DNA of 64,000 nt from Acidimicrobiales bacterium (GTDB taxonomy: Bacteria; Actinomycetota; Acidimicrobiia; Acidimicrobiales; JAVJTC01): positions 62,001 to 126,000 of the forward strand of contig JAVJTC010000017.1 in the NCBI GenBank assembly GCA_040219085.1, in the 5' to 3' direction. Made by a program: the position numbers and the translations under genes. Every line of letters starts with the position of its first letter. The stretch's first letter is position 1. This document shows positions 16,846-26,990 of the stretch, piece after piece. The notes under the pieces were generated by a model, which saw only the letters and a list, made by a program, of their open reading frames with translations, was not told the origin of the DNA and searched no databases.

Positions 16846-19800
16846 ATGACCGTCGTCGACGCGAGACCAGGGGCAACGAGTTTCGAACCACGCCTGTTCG
16901 AACCGACCGCGCACGTCGCGGTCCCCCCGGTCCGCGACGAGGTCCTCGCCGGCTTCCACCCGGCCGTGCGGATCTGGTTCGAGCGGACGTTCCCACACGG
17001 GCCGACGTCCCCGCAGGCTGAAGCCTGGCCCGCCATCGCCGCCCGCCACGACACGCTGGTCGCCGCGCCCACCGGCTCGGGCAAGACCCTGTCGGCCTTC
17101 CTGGTGGCGATCGACAGGCTGTACCGGGTCCACGACGCCGGCGGTGACGTGTCACGCCGGACGAGCGTGGTCTACGTCTCACCGCTCAAGGCGCTCGCGG
17201 TGGACATCGCCGAGAACCTGAGCGCGCCTCTGGCCGGGATCGCATCGGTCGCGGCGGAACTGGGCCTCCCCGCACCGGACCTGCGCATCGGGGTGCGCTC
17301 CGGCGACACCACCGCCTCGGCACGCGCGTCGATGCTGCGCCGTCCTCCCGCCTTCGTCGTGACGACACCCGAGTCGCTCTATCTGATGGTCACGGCCGAG
17401 AAGAGCCGGGCCGCACTCGCCACCACGGACACGGTGATCGTGGACGAGATCCACACGATGGCGCGCGACAAACGCGGCGCCCACCTCTCGCTGACGCTCG
17501 AACGGCTGGACCATGTGACCGGGACACCGTGCCAACGGATCGGCCTGTCGGCGACACAGAAGCCCCTCGAAGTCGTCGCCCGGCTCCTGGTCGGGGCCGG
17601 CCGCTGCGGACCCGGTGGCGCCATCGCCTGCCATGTCGTGGACGAAGGGCATGAGCGGGACCTGGACCTGGAACTGGAGGTGCCCGACGACGACCTCGGG
17701 GCGCTCGCGTCGAACGAACAGACGGGACGGATGCTCGACCGCATCGCGGAACTCGTCACCGGGCACCGCACGACTCTCGTCTTCGTCAACACGCGACGAA
17801 TGGCCGAGCGGGTCGCCCACCAGTTGGCGGAGCGGCTCGGTGAAGATGCCGTGTGCGCCCACCACGGGTCGCTCTCCAAGGACCGGCGCGCAACCGTCGA
17901 GAAGCGGCTGCGTGCCGGGGACCTTCGGGCTCTCGTCGCAACCGCCTCCCTCGAGTTGGGGATCGACGTCGGCCCGGTCGAGTTGGTCTGCCAGATCGGT
18001 TCACCCCGGTCGATCGCCACGTTCCTGCAGCGGGTCGGCCGGTCGGGTCACACCCGTTGGGGAACCCCGAAGGGCCGGCTGTTCCCCATGACCCGGGACG
18101 AGCTCGTGGAGTGCACCGCCGTGCTGCGTGCCGTGCGGGGCGGCCGGCTCGACACCCTGCGCCCGCCGGTGGCGCCCCTCGACGTACTCGCCCAGCAGAT
18201 CGTCGCCGAGTCGGCATGTGAGCGTTGGGTCGTCGGGGACCTCTACGCGCTGTTCAAGCGGGCGGCTCCGTACGAGAACCTGGAGCCGGCCGCGTGGGAC
18301 GAGGCCGTCCGTTTCGTGTCCGAGGGCGTGACTACCGGACGCGGCCCGCGGGGACGGTGGGTCCATCACGACACGATCAATGGCGAGCTCGCCGGTCGGC
18401 GCGGCGCCCGGCTCGTCGCGCTGCGCTCCGGTGGAGCCATCCCCGACGTCGCCGACTACCGGGTCGTGGCCGAGCCCGACGACACGTTCATCGGCACGGT
18501 GAACGAGGACTGGGCGATCGAGTCCATGGCCGGGGACATCTTCCTGCTCGGCACCCACTCCTGGCGTATCCGGCGCGTGGAGGCGGGAGTCGTGCGGGTC
18601 ATGGACGCGGCCGGAGCACCGCCGACCGTGCCGTTCTGGGTCGGCGAGGCCCCGGCGCGCACGGCCGAGTTGAGCGCGGAGGTCAGCGAGGTCCGCCGCC
18701 TCGTGGAGCACGATCTCCGCTCAGGGGGCACCGCGGCGGCCCGGGCCCGGTTGTGCGCCGAGTGCGGCGTCGGCGAGTCCGCCGCGGCCATGGTGGTCGC
18801 ACACCTGGAGGCATCCCTCGAGATCCTCGGTGCGCTGCCGACGCTGGAGCGTCTGGTCCTGGAGAGGTTCTTCGACGAGTCCGGCGGGATGCAACTCGTG
18901 GTCCACAGCCCACGGGGGGCACGACTCAACCGGGCGCTCGGGCTCGCGCTCCGCAAGAAGTTCTGTGCCACGTTCGACTTCGAACTCCAGGCGGCGGCGA
19001 GCGACGACGCCGTCGTCCTCTCGCTCGGCCCCCAGCACAGCTTCCCGCTGGCGGACGTACCCCGGTTCCTCAACTCGCGCACGGCGGGCGACGTCCTGCG
19101 CCAGGCTGTGCTGGTCCCACCCTCGCCGATGCTGACCACTCGCTGGCGCTGGAACCTCAACAGGGCGCTCGTGGTGCTGCGCCATCGGGGATCGGGACGA
19201 AACCCGCCCGCTCTGCAGCGCATGCAGGCCGACGACGTCATGGCGGCCGTCTTCCCCGGGGTGGCGGCGTGCCAGGAGAACGTCTCGGGCCCCGTCGAGG
19301 TGCCCGACCACCTGCTCGTCAACGAGACCATGCACGACACGCTCCACGACGCCATGGACCTCGACGGGCTGGTGGAACTCATCGGTCGACTCGAGGACCG
19401 CACGATCGAGGTCGTCTACCGGGACACACCCGAGCCGTCCCCGCTCGCCCACGAGATCCTCCTCGGAAAGCCCTTCACCTTCCTCGACGACGCCCCCGCC
19501 GAGGAGCGCCGCACGCGCGCTGTGCCGCTGAGCCGGAGCCTGCCGGTGTCCCCGGCCGAACGCGGCAAGCCGAGCGTCGAGGCGATCGACCGGATCCGCT
19601 CGGATGCCGACCCGGACCCCAGAACCGCGGACGAGCTCCATGACCTGCTCACCTCGACGGTCACGTGGCCGCCGACCGGGCGCTGGCAGCCGCTGTTCGA
19701 AGACCTGAGATCCCGGTCACGGGCACAGACGGTCTCCACACCCGACGGCGTGGTCTGGGTGGCCGCCGAGCGCGTGGAGGGGGTCCTGGCGGGTCTGCGG

Positions 19801-21102
19801 GAACCCGACCGCGACGAGACCGTCGTGGACCGCGTCGGCGGACACCTCGCCCTGTGTGGACCGGTCACCATCGCGCAACTGGCGCGCCGAACCGGTCTCG
19901 CCCAGTCGACGGTCGCGATCGGCCTCGCCGCGCTCGAGGCCCGCGGAGGCGCTGTCCAGGGCCGATTCGATCCCGTCCTGGAAGGCCCGCAGTGGTGTGA
20001 CCGACGGTTGCTGGAACGGATCCATGCCGAGTCCCGGCGACGACGCCGGCGTTCGGTGGAGCCCGCCTCGACGCGTGACTTCATGCGCTTCGTGCTCGAC
20101 TGGCATCACCTCACTCCCGGGCACCGGTTGCGGGGACGCCCCGGTCTGATGGTCGCGCTCGAACAGCTCCAGGGGTTCCACGCACCCATCGGTGCCTGGG
20201 AATCGTCGGTTCTGGCCTCTCGCGTCGCCGGGTTCGCCCCCAGCCTCGTCGACGACGTGACTGTCGGCGGTGAGTTGGTGTGGGGGCGGTTCGACTTCCG
20301 CGCGAGGCCCCGGGGTGCTGCGGCCACCCGGGCCACGCCGGTGACGGTGGCGCTGCGGGGCGACGCCGGATGGATTCTGCGGGCCACACGCGGTGACGCC
20401 TGCCCCGAAGAGCCCGACGAGGGAGCCACCGCCGAGGTACTCGAGGTCATGGCGCGCCGGGGAGCGTCCTTCGTCGACGACCTCGCTGCGGAGACCGGCC
20501 GGCTCGTGACCGACGTGGAGCGCGCCTTGTGGGACGCGTTGGCCCGCGGCCTCGTGACGGCCGACTCGTTCGCAGCGGCCCGGGAACTCGTGGACCGCCG
20601 GCGACGACGCCGGCGGGCATCCAGCGCCCGCCCCCACCAGAGCCTCCGACGGGGCGCGTCCGCTCGCAGCCGCCCGGGCGGACGGTGGTCACTACTCCCC
20701 GAACCCCTCACCGACGCCCCGGCGGACGCGCTCGCCGAGGCGGTCGCCGAGCAACTCCTGGACCGTTGGGGCGTGGTGGCACGAGCCCTCTACGACGTGG
20801 AGTCGTGGACGGTGCCGTGGCGCGACGTGTTGTGGGCGCTGCGACGTCTCGAAGACCGGGGCACGGCGCACGGCGGACGCTTCGTGTCGGGCTTCAGCGG
20901 AGAACAGTTCGCTCGGCCCGATGCCGTCGACAGGTTGAACAGCGTGCGGCGGCGCCCGCTCGACGGGACGGCTGTCACGGTCAGCGCGTCGGATCCCGTG
21001 AATCTCACCGCCGTCGTCACCCCCGAGCCACGCATCGCGTCGGTCGAGCGGACCATGATCACGTTCGTGGACGGCATCGCTGAGGCAAAGGAGGCCCGGT
21101 GA
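16846..21102 (+). CDS. lhr: Lhr-type ATP-dependent DNA helicase
   Basis: 1418-residue superfamily-2 helicase, near the length of mycobacterial Lhr. These are 3'-to-5' DNA translocases involved in repair. Walker A is APTGSGKT (residues 74-81), motif II is DEIH (about 200), motif III SATQKP, and motif VI QRVGRSGH. Then come the winged-helix and Lhr core regions (about 500-850) and a long C-terminal domain (about 900-1418), with a basic, low-complexity link near 1255-1290 (RRRRRRASSARPHQS). A preceding TACGGT six bases from the ATG suggests leaderless expression. The FGGY kinase follows after 18 bases. Confidence 0.95.
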   Translation: MTVVDARPGATSFEPRLFEPTAHVAVPPVRDEVLAGFHPAVRIWFERTFPHGPTSPQAEAWPAIAARHDTLVAAPTGSGKTLSAFLVAIDRLYRVHDAGGDVSRRTSVVYVSPLKALAVDIAENLSAPLAGIASVAAELGLPAPDLRIGVRSGDTTASARASMLRRPPAFVVTTPESLYLMVTAEKSRAALATTDTVIVDEIHTMARDKRGAHLSLTLERLDHVTGTPCQRIGLSATQKPLEVVARLLVGAGRCGPGGAIACHVVDEGHERDLDLELEVPDDDLGALASNEQTGRMLDRIAELVTGHRTTLVFVNTRRMAERVAHQLAERLGEDAVCAHHGSLSKDRRATVEKRLRAGDLRALVATASLELGIDVGPVELVCQIGSPRSIATFLQRVGRSGHTRWGTPKGRLFPMTRDELVECTAVLRAVRGGRLDTLRPPVAPLDVLAQQIVAESACERWVVGDLYALFKRAAPYENLEPAAWDEAVRFVSEGVTTGRGPRGRWVHHDTINGELAGRRGARLVALRSGGAIPDVADYRVVAEPDDTFIGTVNEDWAIESMAGDIFLLGTHSWRIRRVEAGVVRVMDAAGAPPTVPFWVGEAPARTAELSAEVSEVRRLVEHDLRSGGTAAARARLCAECGVGESAAAMVVAHLEASLEILGALPTLERLVLERFFDESGGMQLVVHSPRGARLNRALGLALRKKFCATFDFELQAAASDDAVVLSLGPQHSFPLADVPRFLNSRTAGDVLRQAVLVPPSPMLTTRWRWNLNRALVVLRHRGSGRNPPALQRMQADDVMAAVFPGVAACQENVSGPVEVPDHLLVNETMHDTLHDAMDLDGLVELIGRLEDRTIEVVYRDTPEPSPLAHEILLGKPFTFLDDAPAEERRTRAVPLSRSLPVSPAERGKPSVEAIDRIRSDADPDPRTADELHDLLTSTVTWPPTGRWQPLFEDLRSRSRAQTVSTPDGVVWVAAERVEGVLAGLREPDRDETVVDRVGGHLALCGPVTIAQLARRTGLAQSTVAIGLAALEARGGAVQGRFDPVLEGPQWCDRRLLERIHAESRRRRRRSVEPASTRDFMRFVLDWHHLTPGHRLRGRPGLMVALEQLQGFHAPIGAWESSVLASRVAGFAPSLVDDVTVGGELVWGRFDFRARPRGAAATRATPVTVALRGDAGWILRATRGDACPEEPDEGATAEVLEVMARRGASFVDDLAAETGRLVTDVERALWDALARGLVTADSFAAARELVDRRRRRRRASSARPHQSLRRGASARSRPGGRWSLLPEPLTDAPADALAEAVAEQLLDRWGVVARALYDVESWTVPWRDVLWALRRLEDRGTAHGGRFVSGFSGEQFARPDAVDRLNSVRRRPLDGTAVTVSASDPVNLTAVVTPEPRIASVERTMITFVDGIAEAKEAR

Positions 21103-21120
21103 CGCGAGACTGACCCTCCC

Positions 21121-22527
21121 ATGGACGAGAGCCCCCCGAGACGACGCACGACCCGCTCCGGCAACGAGGCGTTCGATCCCGGTCCCGTCACGGTCGGCAT
21201 CGACATCGGCACCACATCGGTGAAGGCCGTCGCCTGCAACGCCGAGGGGACACCGGTGCGGCGGATCCGTTTACCCCATGAACTGCGCATTCCGTCGGCG
21301 AACCGCCTCGAACACGACGCCGATTCAGCCTGGCGTCGCCGGGTTCTCGCCGCCCTCGACGACGTTGGATCGGACCTCGACGTGCGCGGCGTCTGCGTCG
21401 CAGCGATGGTGCCGAGCGCGTGTGCGGTCGATCACGTCGGCGCCGCGCTCGCCCCGGCCCTGCTCTACGGCGACGAACGTGGACGCGCCGAAGCGGGCAA
21501 GTCACCGATCGACAGCGGCGAGTTCGCCGGCTTCGTCGCCGACCTCGCATCGCGCCATCCCGATGCGGCCGGGTTCTGGCCGGCCCAGGCCGTCGCCAAC
21601 CACGCCTTGTCGGGCCGCGCCGTCATCGACACGGCCACGGCACTCACCACCATGCCGCTCTTCGACGGGACCGGTTGGAACGACGACGCCTGTGCGTCCG
21701 CGGGGATCGAAGCCCGGCGTCTGCCCGCCCTGGTGCCGGGAACCGAGCCGGCGGGCGTCGTACACCCCGAGCTGGTCGGCGGTGCGCAGGTGCCGCTGTC
21801 GGGCGGGGCGATCGACGGCTTCGCGGAGTTGCTGGTCAGCGCCGCGGAGGAGCCCGGCGAGGTGATCGTCGTCGTCGGAGCCACGCTGCTCACCTGGGCG
21901 GTCCAGCCGGGCTGGGTCGAAGTGCCGTCGCTATGGACCATCCCCCACGTCAGAGCCGACCGCTGCCTGGTCGGAGGACCCAGCTCGGCAGGTGGCCTGT
22001 TCCACGATCGGGTACGCAACCTCCTCGGCATCGCTGCGGGTGAGGAGCGGGCACAGCGCGGCATGCGCGCACACCTGCCCGTGTGGCTCCCCTACATCCG
22101 CGGTGAGCGGACACCGCTGCACGACGCGTCGCTGCGGGCCTCGCTGCACGGACTCGACCTGACCCACGGGCCGGCCGAGGTCCTGCGGGCCGCGCACGAG
22201 GCCACCGGATTCGCAATCCGCCACCATCTCGACCTCGCGGGCGTGACGCCGACCCGCATCGTGATCTCCGGCGGCGGGGCTGACGACTCCGGTCTGGTGC
22301 GCGCCATCGCCGATGCCGTCGGCGTACCCGTCGCCATCCCGCATCATCGCAACGGCGCCGCCCGGGGGGCCGCGTTCATCGCCCGGGTGACCGCCGGCCT
22401 GGAAGCCAGGCCCGAAGATGCCGTCCGTTGGGCCGGCGTGACCCGCGAGGTGGAACCGAACCCCCGGTGGACGTCGTCGACCGCCGAACGATACGGCGTC
22501 TACCGGTCGCTGATCCCGGACCGGTAG
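21121..22527 (+). CDS. FGGY-family carbohydrate kinase (xylulokinase-like)
   Basis: 468-residue sugar kinase, slightly short for the family (about 480-520). Seen: phosphate-1 motif TVGIDIGTTSVKAVACN (about 22-38), an acidic region near the catalytic Asp (GGAIDGFAELL, about 229), and adenosine motif RIVISGGGADDSGLVRAIADAVG (about 376-398). The N-terminal 18 residues are polar and extra. It probably phosphorylates a pentose or related polyol; the substrate is not deducible, and no isomerase, transporter or regulator of sugar use lies nearby. Its 3' end overlaps the convergent dehydrogenase by 28 bases. Confidence 0.8.
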   Translation: MDESPPRRRTTRSGNEAFDPGPVTVGIDIGTTSVKAVACNAEGTPVRRIRLPHELRIPSANRLEHDADSAWRRRVLAALDDVGSDLDVRGVCVAAMVPSACAVDHVGAALAPALLYGDERGRAEAGKSPIDSGEFAGFVADLASRHPDAAGFWPAQAVANHALSGRAVIDTATALTTMPLFDGTGWNDDACASAGIEARRLPALVPGTEPAGVVHPELVGGAQVPLSGGAIDGFAELLVSAAEEPGEVIVVVGATLLTWAVQPGWVEVPSLWTIPHVRADRCLVGGPSSAGGLFHDRVRNLLGIAAGEERAQRGMRAHLPVWLPYIRGERTPLHDASLRASLHGLDLTHGPAEVLRAAHEATGFAIRHHLDLAGVTPTRIVISGGGADDSGLVRAIADAVGVPVAIPHHRNGAARGAAFIARVTAGLEARPEDAVRWAGVTREVEPNPRWTSSTAERYGVYRSLIPDR

Positions 22528-23390
22528 TTCCGGACGATCGCCGTCACGTCGAGGCGCCCGTCGCCGCGCTCGGCGGCGGCGCTCATCAACCGGTCCGCGA
22601 GTTCGGTGAGGGGCATGTCGGCCCCCGTGTCCGCCCCGCCGGCCAGACAGATGCCGAGGTCCTTGCGCATCCAGTCGACGGCGAAGCCGAAGTCGAACTC
22701 GTCGCGGATCATCGTCGGACCGCGGTTGGAGAGATACCACGACCCGGCCGCGCCCTTCGTCACGACGCCCAGGACGCGCTCCATGTCGAGGCCGGCGCGC
22801 TCGCCGAAGGCGATCGCCTCCGCGGCACCGACGAGTGCCCCTGCGCAGAGGATCTGATTGACCATCTTGGTGAGCTGGCCCGATCCCGTCGGACCGATCA
22901 GGGCGATCGTTGCGCCGTAGGCGGCCATGACCGGTTCTGCGGAAGCGAAGTGGTCCTCGTCGCCGCCGGCCATGATCGCGAGGGTGCCTGCCTCCGCACC
23001 CGCCTGGCCGCCCGATATCGGCGCGTCGAGCACGCCGACGCCGGCCTCCCCGCTGGCGGCCGCCAGTTCTCGAGCGAGGTTCGCCGACGCGGTGGTGTGA
23101 TCGACGAGAACGGTGCCCGCAGCCATCGACGAAAGCGCACCGTCGGGCCCTCCGGTGACGGCGCGGACATCGTCGTCGCCACCCACGCAGATGAACACGA
23201 AGTCGGCTCCGGCCGCCGCCTCCGCCGGTGTGGCGGCGCGGCTACCCCCGTGTTCGTCGACCCACCGTCTCGCGACCTCGGTCGTCCGGTTGAAGACGGT
23301 CACGTCGTGCCCGGCTGCGGCGAGGTGCCCCGCCATCGGATAGCCCATGTTTCCGAGGCCGATGAAGGTGCATGTGGTCGGCGTCGTCAC
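22500..23390 (-). CDS. NAD(P)-dependent 3-hydroxyisobutyrate dehydrogenase family oxidoreductase
   Basis: 296-residue beta-hydroxyacid dehydrogenase. Rossmann motif FIGLGNMGYPMAGHLAAAGH (about 9-28), substrate-binding DAPISGGQAGAEAGTLAIM (about 120-138) and catalytic Lys in GQLTKMVNQ (about 170) are all present. Family members oxidise 3-hydroxyisobutyrate, tartronate semialdehyde or reduce succinic semialdehyde; which applies here is open. GTG start at 23390 with AGAGG nine bases upstream. It follows the UDP-glucose dehydrogenase gene by 13 bases on the same strand. The stop lies within the convergent FGGY kinase gene. Confidence 0.85.
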   Translation of the reverse strand: MTTPTTCTFIGLGNMGYPMAGHLAAAGHDVTVFNRTTEVARRWVDEHGGSRAATPAEAAAGADFVFICVGGDDDVRAVTGGPDGALSSMAAGTVLVDHTTASANLARELAAASGEAGVGVLDAPISGGQAGAEAGTLAIMAGGDEDHFASAEPVMAAYGATIALIGPTGSGQLTKMVNQILCAGALVGAAEAIAFGERAGLDMERVLGVVTKGAAGSWYLSNRGPTMIRDEFDFGFAVDWMRKDLGICLAGGADTGADMPLTELADRLMSAAAERGDGRLDVTAIVRNYRSGISDR

Positions 23391-23403
23391 TACGGAGATC
23401 CTC

Positions 23404-24696
23404 TCAACGGTCGGCGGTGCCGGCCCCGCCGACGCCGACGACGCTGAAGCCGCGCCGTACGAGCGGTTCGGGGTCGAGCAGATTGCGGGTGTCCACCAGG
23501 ACCCGGCGGTTCACGACCGCCGCGATCCGGTCGAGGTCGAGACGGGTGAAATCGTCCCACTCGGTGAGAACGACGACGACGTCAGCGCCCTCGCACGCCG
23601 CGTACGCGTCGGCCACCACGGTGATCCGTTCGTCGTCGACCGCGGCGATGGCCGGATCGTAAGCCCGGATGGAGGCCCCGGCCTCGGCCAACAGGTCGAG
23701 GACGGCGAGCGCGGGCGAATCGCGCAGGTCGTTGGTGCCGGCTTTGAAGGCGAGACCGAGTGCGCCGACCTTCACGCCCGAGAGGTCCCCGCCCACCGCG
23801 TCTCGGACCTTGTCGGCCATCACGGCGAACTGGTGCTCGTTGACCGTGACCGCCTCACGCAGCAACGTGAAGTCATGTCCGACCTCTTCCGCGGCGTGGA
23901 CGAGAGCCCGGACGTCCTTGGGGAGACAGGACCCGCCCCAGCCCGGTCCCGGCGAAAGATGGGTACGTCCGATGCGCGGGTCGTGACCGATGCCGCGGGC
24001 GACATCGCCGATGTCGGCACCGACGAGTTCGCACAGGTTGGCGATCTCGTTGATGTACGAGAGCTTCAGCGCCAGGAAGGCGTTGGCTGCGTACTTGGTC
24101 AGCTCGGCGGACACGTGATCCGTGAGAACCACCGGGGCGGTCACACGGCGGAAGAGGGTGGCCACCCGGTCCGCCACCTGCGGTTCGTCTGCGCCGATGA
24201 CGATGCGATCCGGTTCGAGGAAGTCCCGCACGGCGAGTCCCTCGCGCAGGAACTCCGGCGTGGACACGACGTGCACGTCGGTACGGCCGAGGTTCTCACG
24301 CACCCGTCGTCCCGTCCCGACCGGGACCGTGGACTTGATCATCACGACGGTGCCCGGCCTCAGGGCGGGGCCGATCTCGGCGGTGACCGCGTCGAGGGCG
24401 GAGAGGTCCGCCGCGCCGCTGTCGGACATGGGCGTCGAGACGCACAGGCAGACGAAGTCGGCATCGGTGACCGCACCGGCGGAGCCGACCACGAAGCGGA
24501 GCCTCTGAGCTGCTAGCCCTTCGCGTACGAGGTGATCGAGGCGATCCTCGCGGATGTGGATGTCACCGCGGCTGAGACGGGCCACCCTCTCCGCATCGAT
24601 GTCCGCACACACGACGTCGTGACCCAGGTGGGCGAAACAGGCGCCGGACGTCAGTCCGACGTAGCCGGCGCCGATGACGGCGATCTTCTCTCCCAT
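23404..24696 (-). CDS. ugd: UDP-glucose/GDP-mannose dehydrogenase
   Basis: 430-residue NAD-dependent enzyme oxidising a nucleotide sugar (probably UDP-glucose) to the uronic acid for polysaccharide or glycolipid synthesis. N-terminal Rossmann motif IAVIGAGYVGLTSGACFAHLG, the helix ELTKYAANAFLALKLSYINE, and the active site GPGWGGSCLPKD with the catalytic Cys (about 260). KAGTNDLRDSPAL marks the C-terminal UDP-binding domain. Leaderless-looking start: TAGGGT seven bases before ATG 24696. Product could feed a uronate-containing glycolipid such as that built by MgtA-type enzymes at 14-15 kb; this link is speculative. Confidence 0.9.
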   Translation of the reverse strand: MGEKIAVIGAGYVGLTSGACFAHLGHDVVCADIDAERVARLSRGDIHIREDRLDHLVREGLAAQRLRFVVGSAGAVTDADFVCLCVSTPMSDSGAADLSALDAVTAEIGPALRPGTVVMIKSTVPVGTGRRVRENLGRTDVHVVSTPEFLREGLAVRDFLEPDRIVIGADEPQVADRVATLFRRVTAPVVLTDHVSAELTKYAANAFLALKLSYINEIANLCELVGADIGDVARGIGHDPRIGRTHLSPGPGWGGSCLPKDVRALVHAAEEVGHDFTLLREAVTVNEHQFAVMADKVRDAVGGDLSGVKVGALGLAFKAGTNDLRDSPALAVLDLLAEAGASIRAYDPAIAAVDDERITVVADAYAACEGADVVVVLTEWDDFTRLDLDRIAAVVNRRVLVDTRNLLDPEPLVRRGFSVVGVGGAGTADR

Positions 24697-24703
24697 CCGG
24701 GTG

Positions 24704-24709
24704 ACCCTA
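24704..24709 (-). promoter_or_regulatory. -10 element of the UDP-glucose dehydrogenase gene
   Basis: Minus-strand TAGGGT seven bases before ATG 24696; leaderless arrangement. Confidence 0.4.
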
Positions 24710-24824
24710 GACGCCTTGGCTGGACGTGCCACGCCTGCGCATCTGCGCGCTACGAGACCGTTGTACAGCGCTTCACCGGTTGAGCGATGATGGTCACGCT
24801 CATCAACAATCGACAGGGGGCCCG

Positions 24825-26963
24825 ATGACGGCAACGGAGTGGAGCGACCCGGGCGCCGATGGCGCGCCCGGCACCGTGGACACGGCCGGCGACGGTGAGG
24901 CTGACCCGGTCGAGCACCGCTCCTTTTGTCGATTCTGCCCCGCGGTCTGCGGCGTCATCGTGACCACGCGCGCAGACCGGGTCGAGAAGGTCCGCGCCGA
25001 CCCGGATCACCCCGTTTCGCGGGGATACACATGCCCCAAGGGCCGTGCGCTCGGGACCTGGCACCACCACCCCCGCCGGCTCGACAGCCCCGAGATCGGC
25101 CGCGGAGAGGACAGAAGGGCCGCAGACTGGGACGAGTGTCTCGGCGACCTCGCTGCGCGTCTGCGTTCGGTCATCGCCGAACACGGCCCGTCCGCGGTCG
25201 GCGTCTACCAGGGCACCGGAGCGGCCTTCGACGGCCTCGGTCGACGCATCGGCGACCGCTTCCTGCGGGCGATCGGCTCGCCGCAGCGGTACTCCTCGGT
25301 GACCATCGACACGCCGGCGTGGCCGCTGGTCGCCGACAGGATGGGCGGCTTCAGGGGACTCGTCCCGGCCCTCGACCACGATCAGGCCGGACTCACGATC
25401 GCAATCGGAACGAATCCGGTTGTCAGCCACGGCCACACGACGGGCATCTCGGACCCCGTCGTGCGACTCCGGGCGCTCGCGACCGATCCCCGGGAACTGT
25501 GGGTCATCGACCCGAGGCGGACCGAGACGGCGCGCCTGGCCACCCGTCATCTCCAGATCCGCCCCGGCACCGACCACGTACTTTTTGCCTGGCTCGTACG
25601 CGAACTGCTCGGACCCGACGGTGGTGTCGACATCGAATACTGCGAGAACCACACGACCGGGATCGAGGAACTCGCGAACTCCGTCGCGCGATACGACCTC
25701 GACCTGACCACCGCGCTCACCGGCCTCGACCGCGACGCGCTGACCGACCTCCTCGCCGCGATCCGTCGCCATGGGCGCTGCGCCGTGCTGACCGGCACGG
25801 GGACGACGATGACAGCGACGGCGAACGCGGCAATGTGGCTGATCTGGGCACTCCAGGCCATCACCGGTTCGTGGGAGCGGCCCGGCGGGATGTGGTTCCA
25901 GCCGGGCGCCCTGAAGTCCTTCGATCAACGCGACATCCCGGCCACACCCGACGATGTCCCCCCCGTCCCCGGACCGGCCAGCCGACCCGACGTACCCGGG
26001 CACTTCGACGAGTACCCGTCGGGGGCGATGCTCGACGAGATCGCCAGCGGAAACCTGCGGGCGCTACTGGTGCTGGGAGGCAACCCGCTGACTGCGTTCC
26101 CAGACACCCCGGAGCTCGCGAAGGCGATGGGCGACCTCGAGGTACTTGCGGTCGCGGACGTCGTGGAGACCGAGACGACGGCTCTCGCCACGCACGTCCT
26201 GCCGGTCGCCGGGCAACTCGAACGGGCCGATGTCCCCGACTTCGTGGACCAGTGGTCACCGGTCGTCGCCTCCCAGTACACCGCCGCGGTCGTTCCGCCC
26301 GGTGCCGACCGACGGCCGATGTGGTGGGCGTTCGCCCGACTGGGCGAGTTGATGGACGTGAAGGCGCTTCCCGGCGACCTCACGTCGGAGACGGCCAGCG
26401 ACGACGCCCTCCTCGACCACTACTGCGGCCACGGACGGTTCGACATGGAATCGCTGCGGGCCGCCCAGACGGCGGTGGTCGCCGAGGGCCCCGTTCACGG
26501 CTGGGTACGCGAGCGGGTCCTACCGGGTGGGCGCTGGCGTCTGGCCCCTCAGATCCTCGTGGACGATCTCGAACGGGTCGCGGCCGCCGAGGAGTTCGAC
26601 CACCCGCGCCTCGAGCTCGTACCGCGGCGTCTCATGAAGGTCCTGAACTCCCAGCTCCGCTTCGCCCGCGCCGCGGGCGCTCCCGAGGACCCGTTCGTAC
26701 TCGTGAACCCGCTCGACGCCGAGCGTGCCGGCGTGACCGACGGCCAGAGCGTCGTCGTCGCGACCGAGCACGGCTCCACTACCGGCGTCGCCAAGGTGAG
26801 CGAGGAGATCCGGGCGGGGGCGGTGTCGGTCCCCCACGGCTGGTCCGAACCGGGGGTCGGTCACCTCACCACCGGGCGCGGTGACACCGACCCGGTGACG
26901 GGGATGGTGCGTCAGGGTGGGCTGGCGGTCACGCTGCGGCCTCTCGACCCTGTCGGCGGCTGA
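24825..26963 (+). CDS. Molybdopterin-containing oxidoreductase (DMSO-reductase superfamily)
   Basis: 712-residue Mo/W-bis-MGD enzyme. 4Fe-4S ligands: C35-x2-C38-x3-C42-x27-C70 (CRFCPAVC ... GYTCPKG). Typical superfamily blocks follow: LWVIDPRRTETARLA, LQIRPGTDHVLFAWLV, LLVLGGNPLTAFPD and a C-terminal cofactor-binding domain (about 600-712). At the expected metal-ligand position the sequence reads SSVTIDTPAWP, with neither Cys nor Sec, so it is unlikely to be a formate dehydrogenase. No Tat signal and no partner subunit are nearby, so it may act as a soluble single-subunit enzyme. AGGGGG ribosome site before ATG 24825. Substrate unknown. Confidence 0.82.
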   Translation: MTATEWSDPGADGAPGTVDTAGDGEADPVEHRSFCRFCPAVCGVIVTTRADRVEKVRADPDHPVSRGYTCPKGRALGTWHHHPRRLDSPEIGRGEDRRAADWDECLGDLAARLRSVIAEHGPSAVGVYQGTGAAFDGLGRRIGDRFLRAIGSPQRYSSVTIDTPAWPLVADRMGGFRGLVPALDHDQAGLTIAIGTNPVVSHGHTTGISDPVVRLRALATDPRELWVIDPRRTETARLATRHLQIRPGTDHVLFAWLVRELLGPDGGVDIEYCENHTTGIEELANSVARYDLDLTTALTGLDRDALTDLLAAIRRHGRCAVLTGTGTTMTATANAAMWLIWALQAITGSWERPGGMWFQPGALKSFDQRDIPATPDDVPPVPGPASRPDVPGHFDEYPSGAMLDEIASGNLRALLVLGGNPLTAFPDTPELAKAMGDLEVLAVADVVETETTALATHVLPVAGQLERADVPDFVDQWSPVVASQYTAAVVPPGADRRPMWWAFARLGELMDVKALPGDLTSETASDDALLDHYCGHGRFDMESLRAAQTAVVAEGPVHGWVRERVLPGGRWRLAPQILVDDLERVAAAEEFDHPRLELVPRRLMKVLNSQLRFARAAGAPEDPFVLVNPLDAERAGVTDGQSVVVATEHGSTTGVAKVSEEIRAGAVSVPHGWSEPGVGHLTTGRGDTDPVTGMVRQGGLAVTLRPLDPVGG

Positions 26964-26990
26964 CACTCCACCGCGGGCGGTCGGGGGGGG

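Noticed and set aside
18225-19643. 472-codon frame inside lhr
   Set aside because: Arg/Pro/Gly-rich shadow frame of the helicase.
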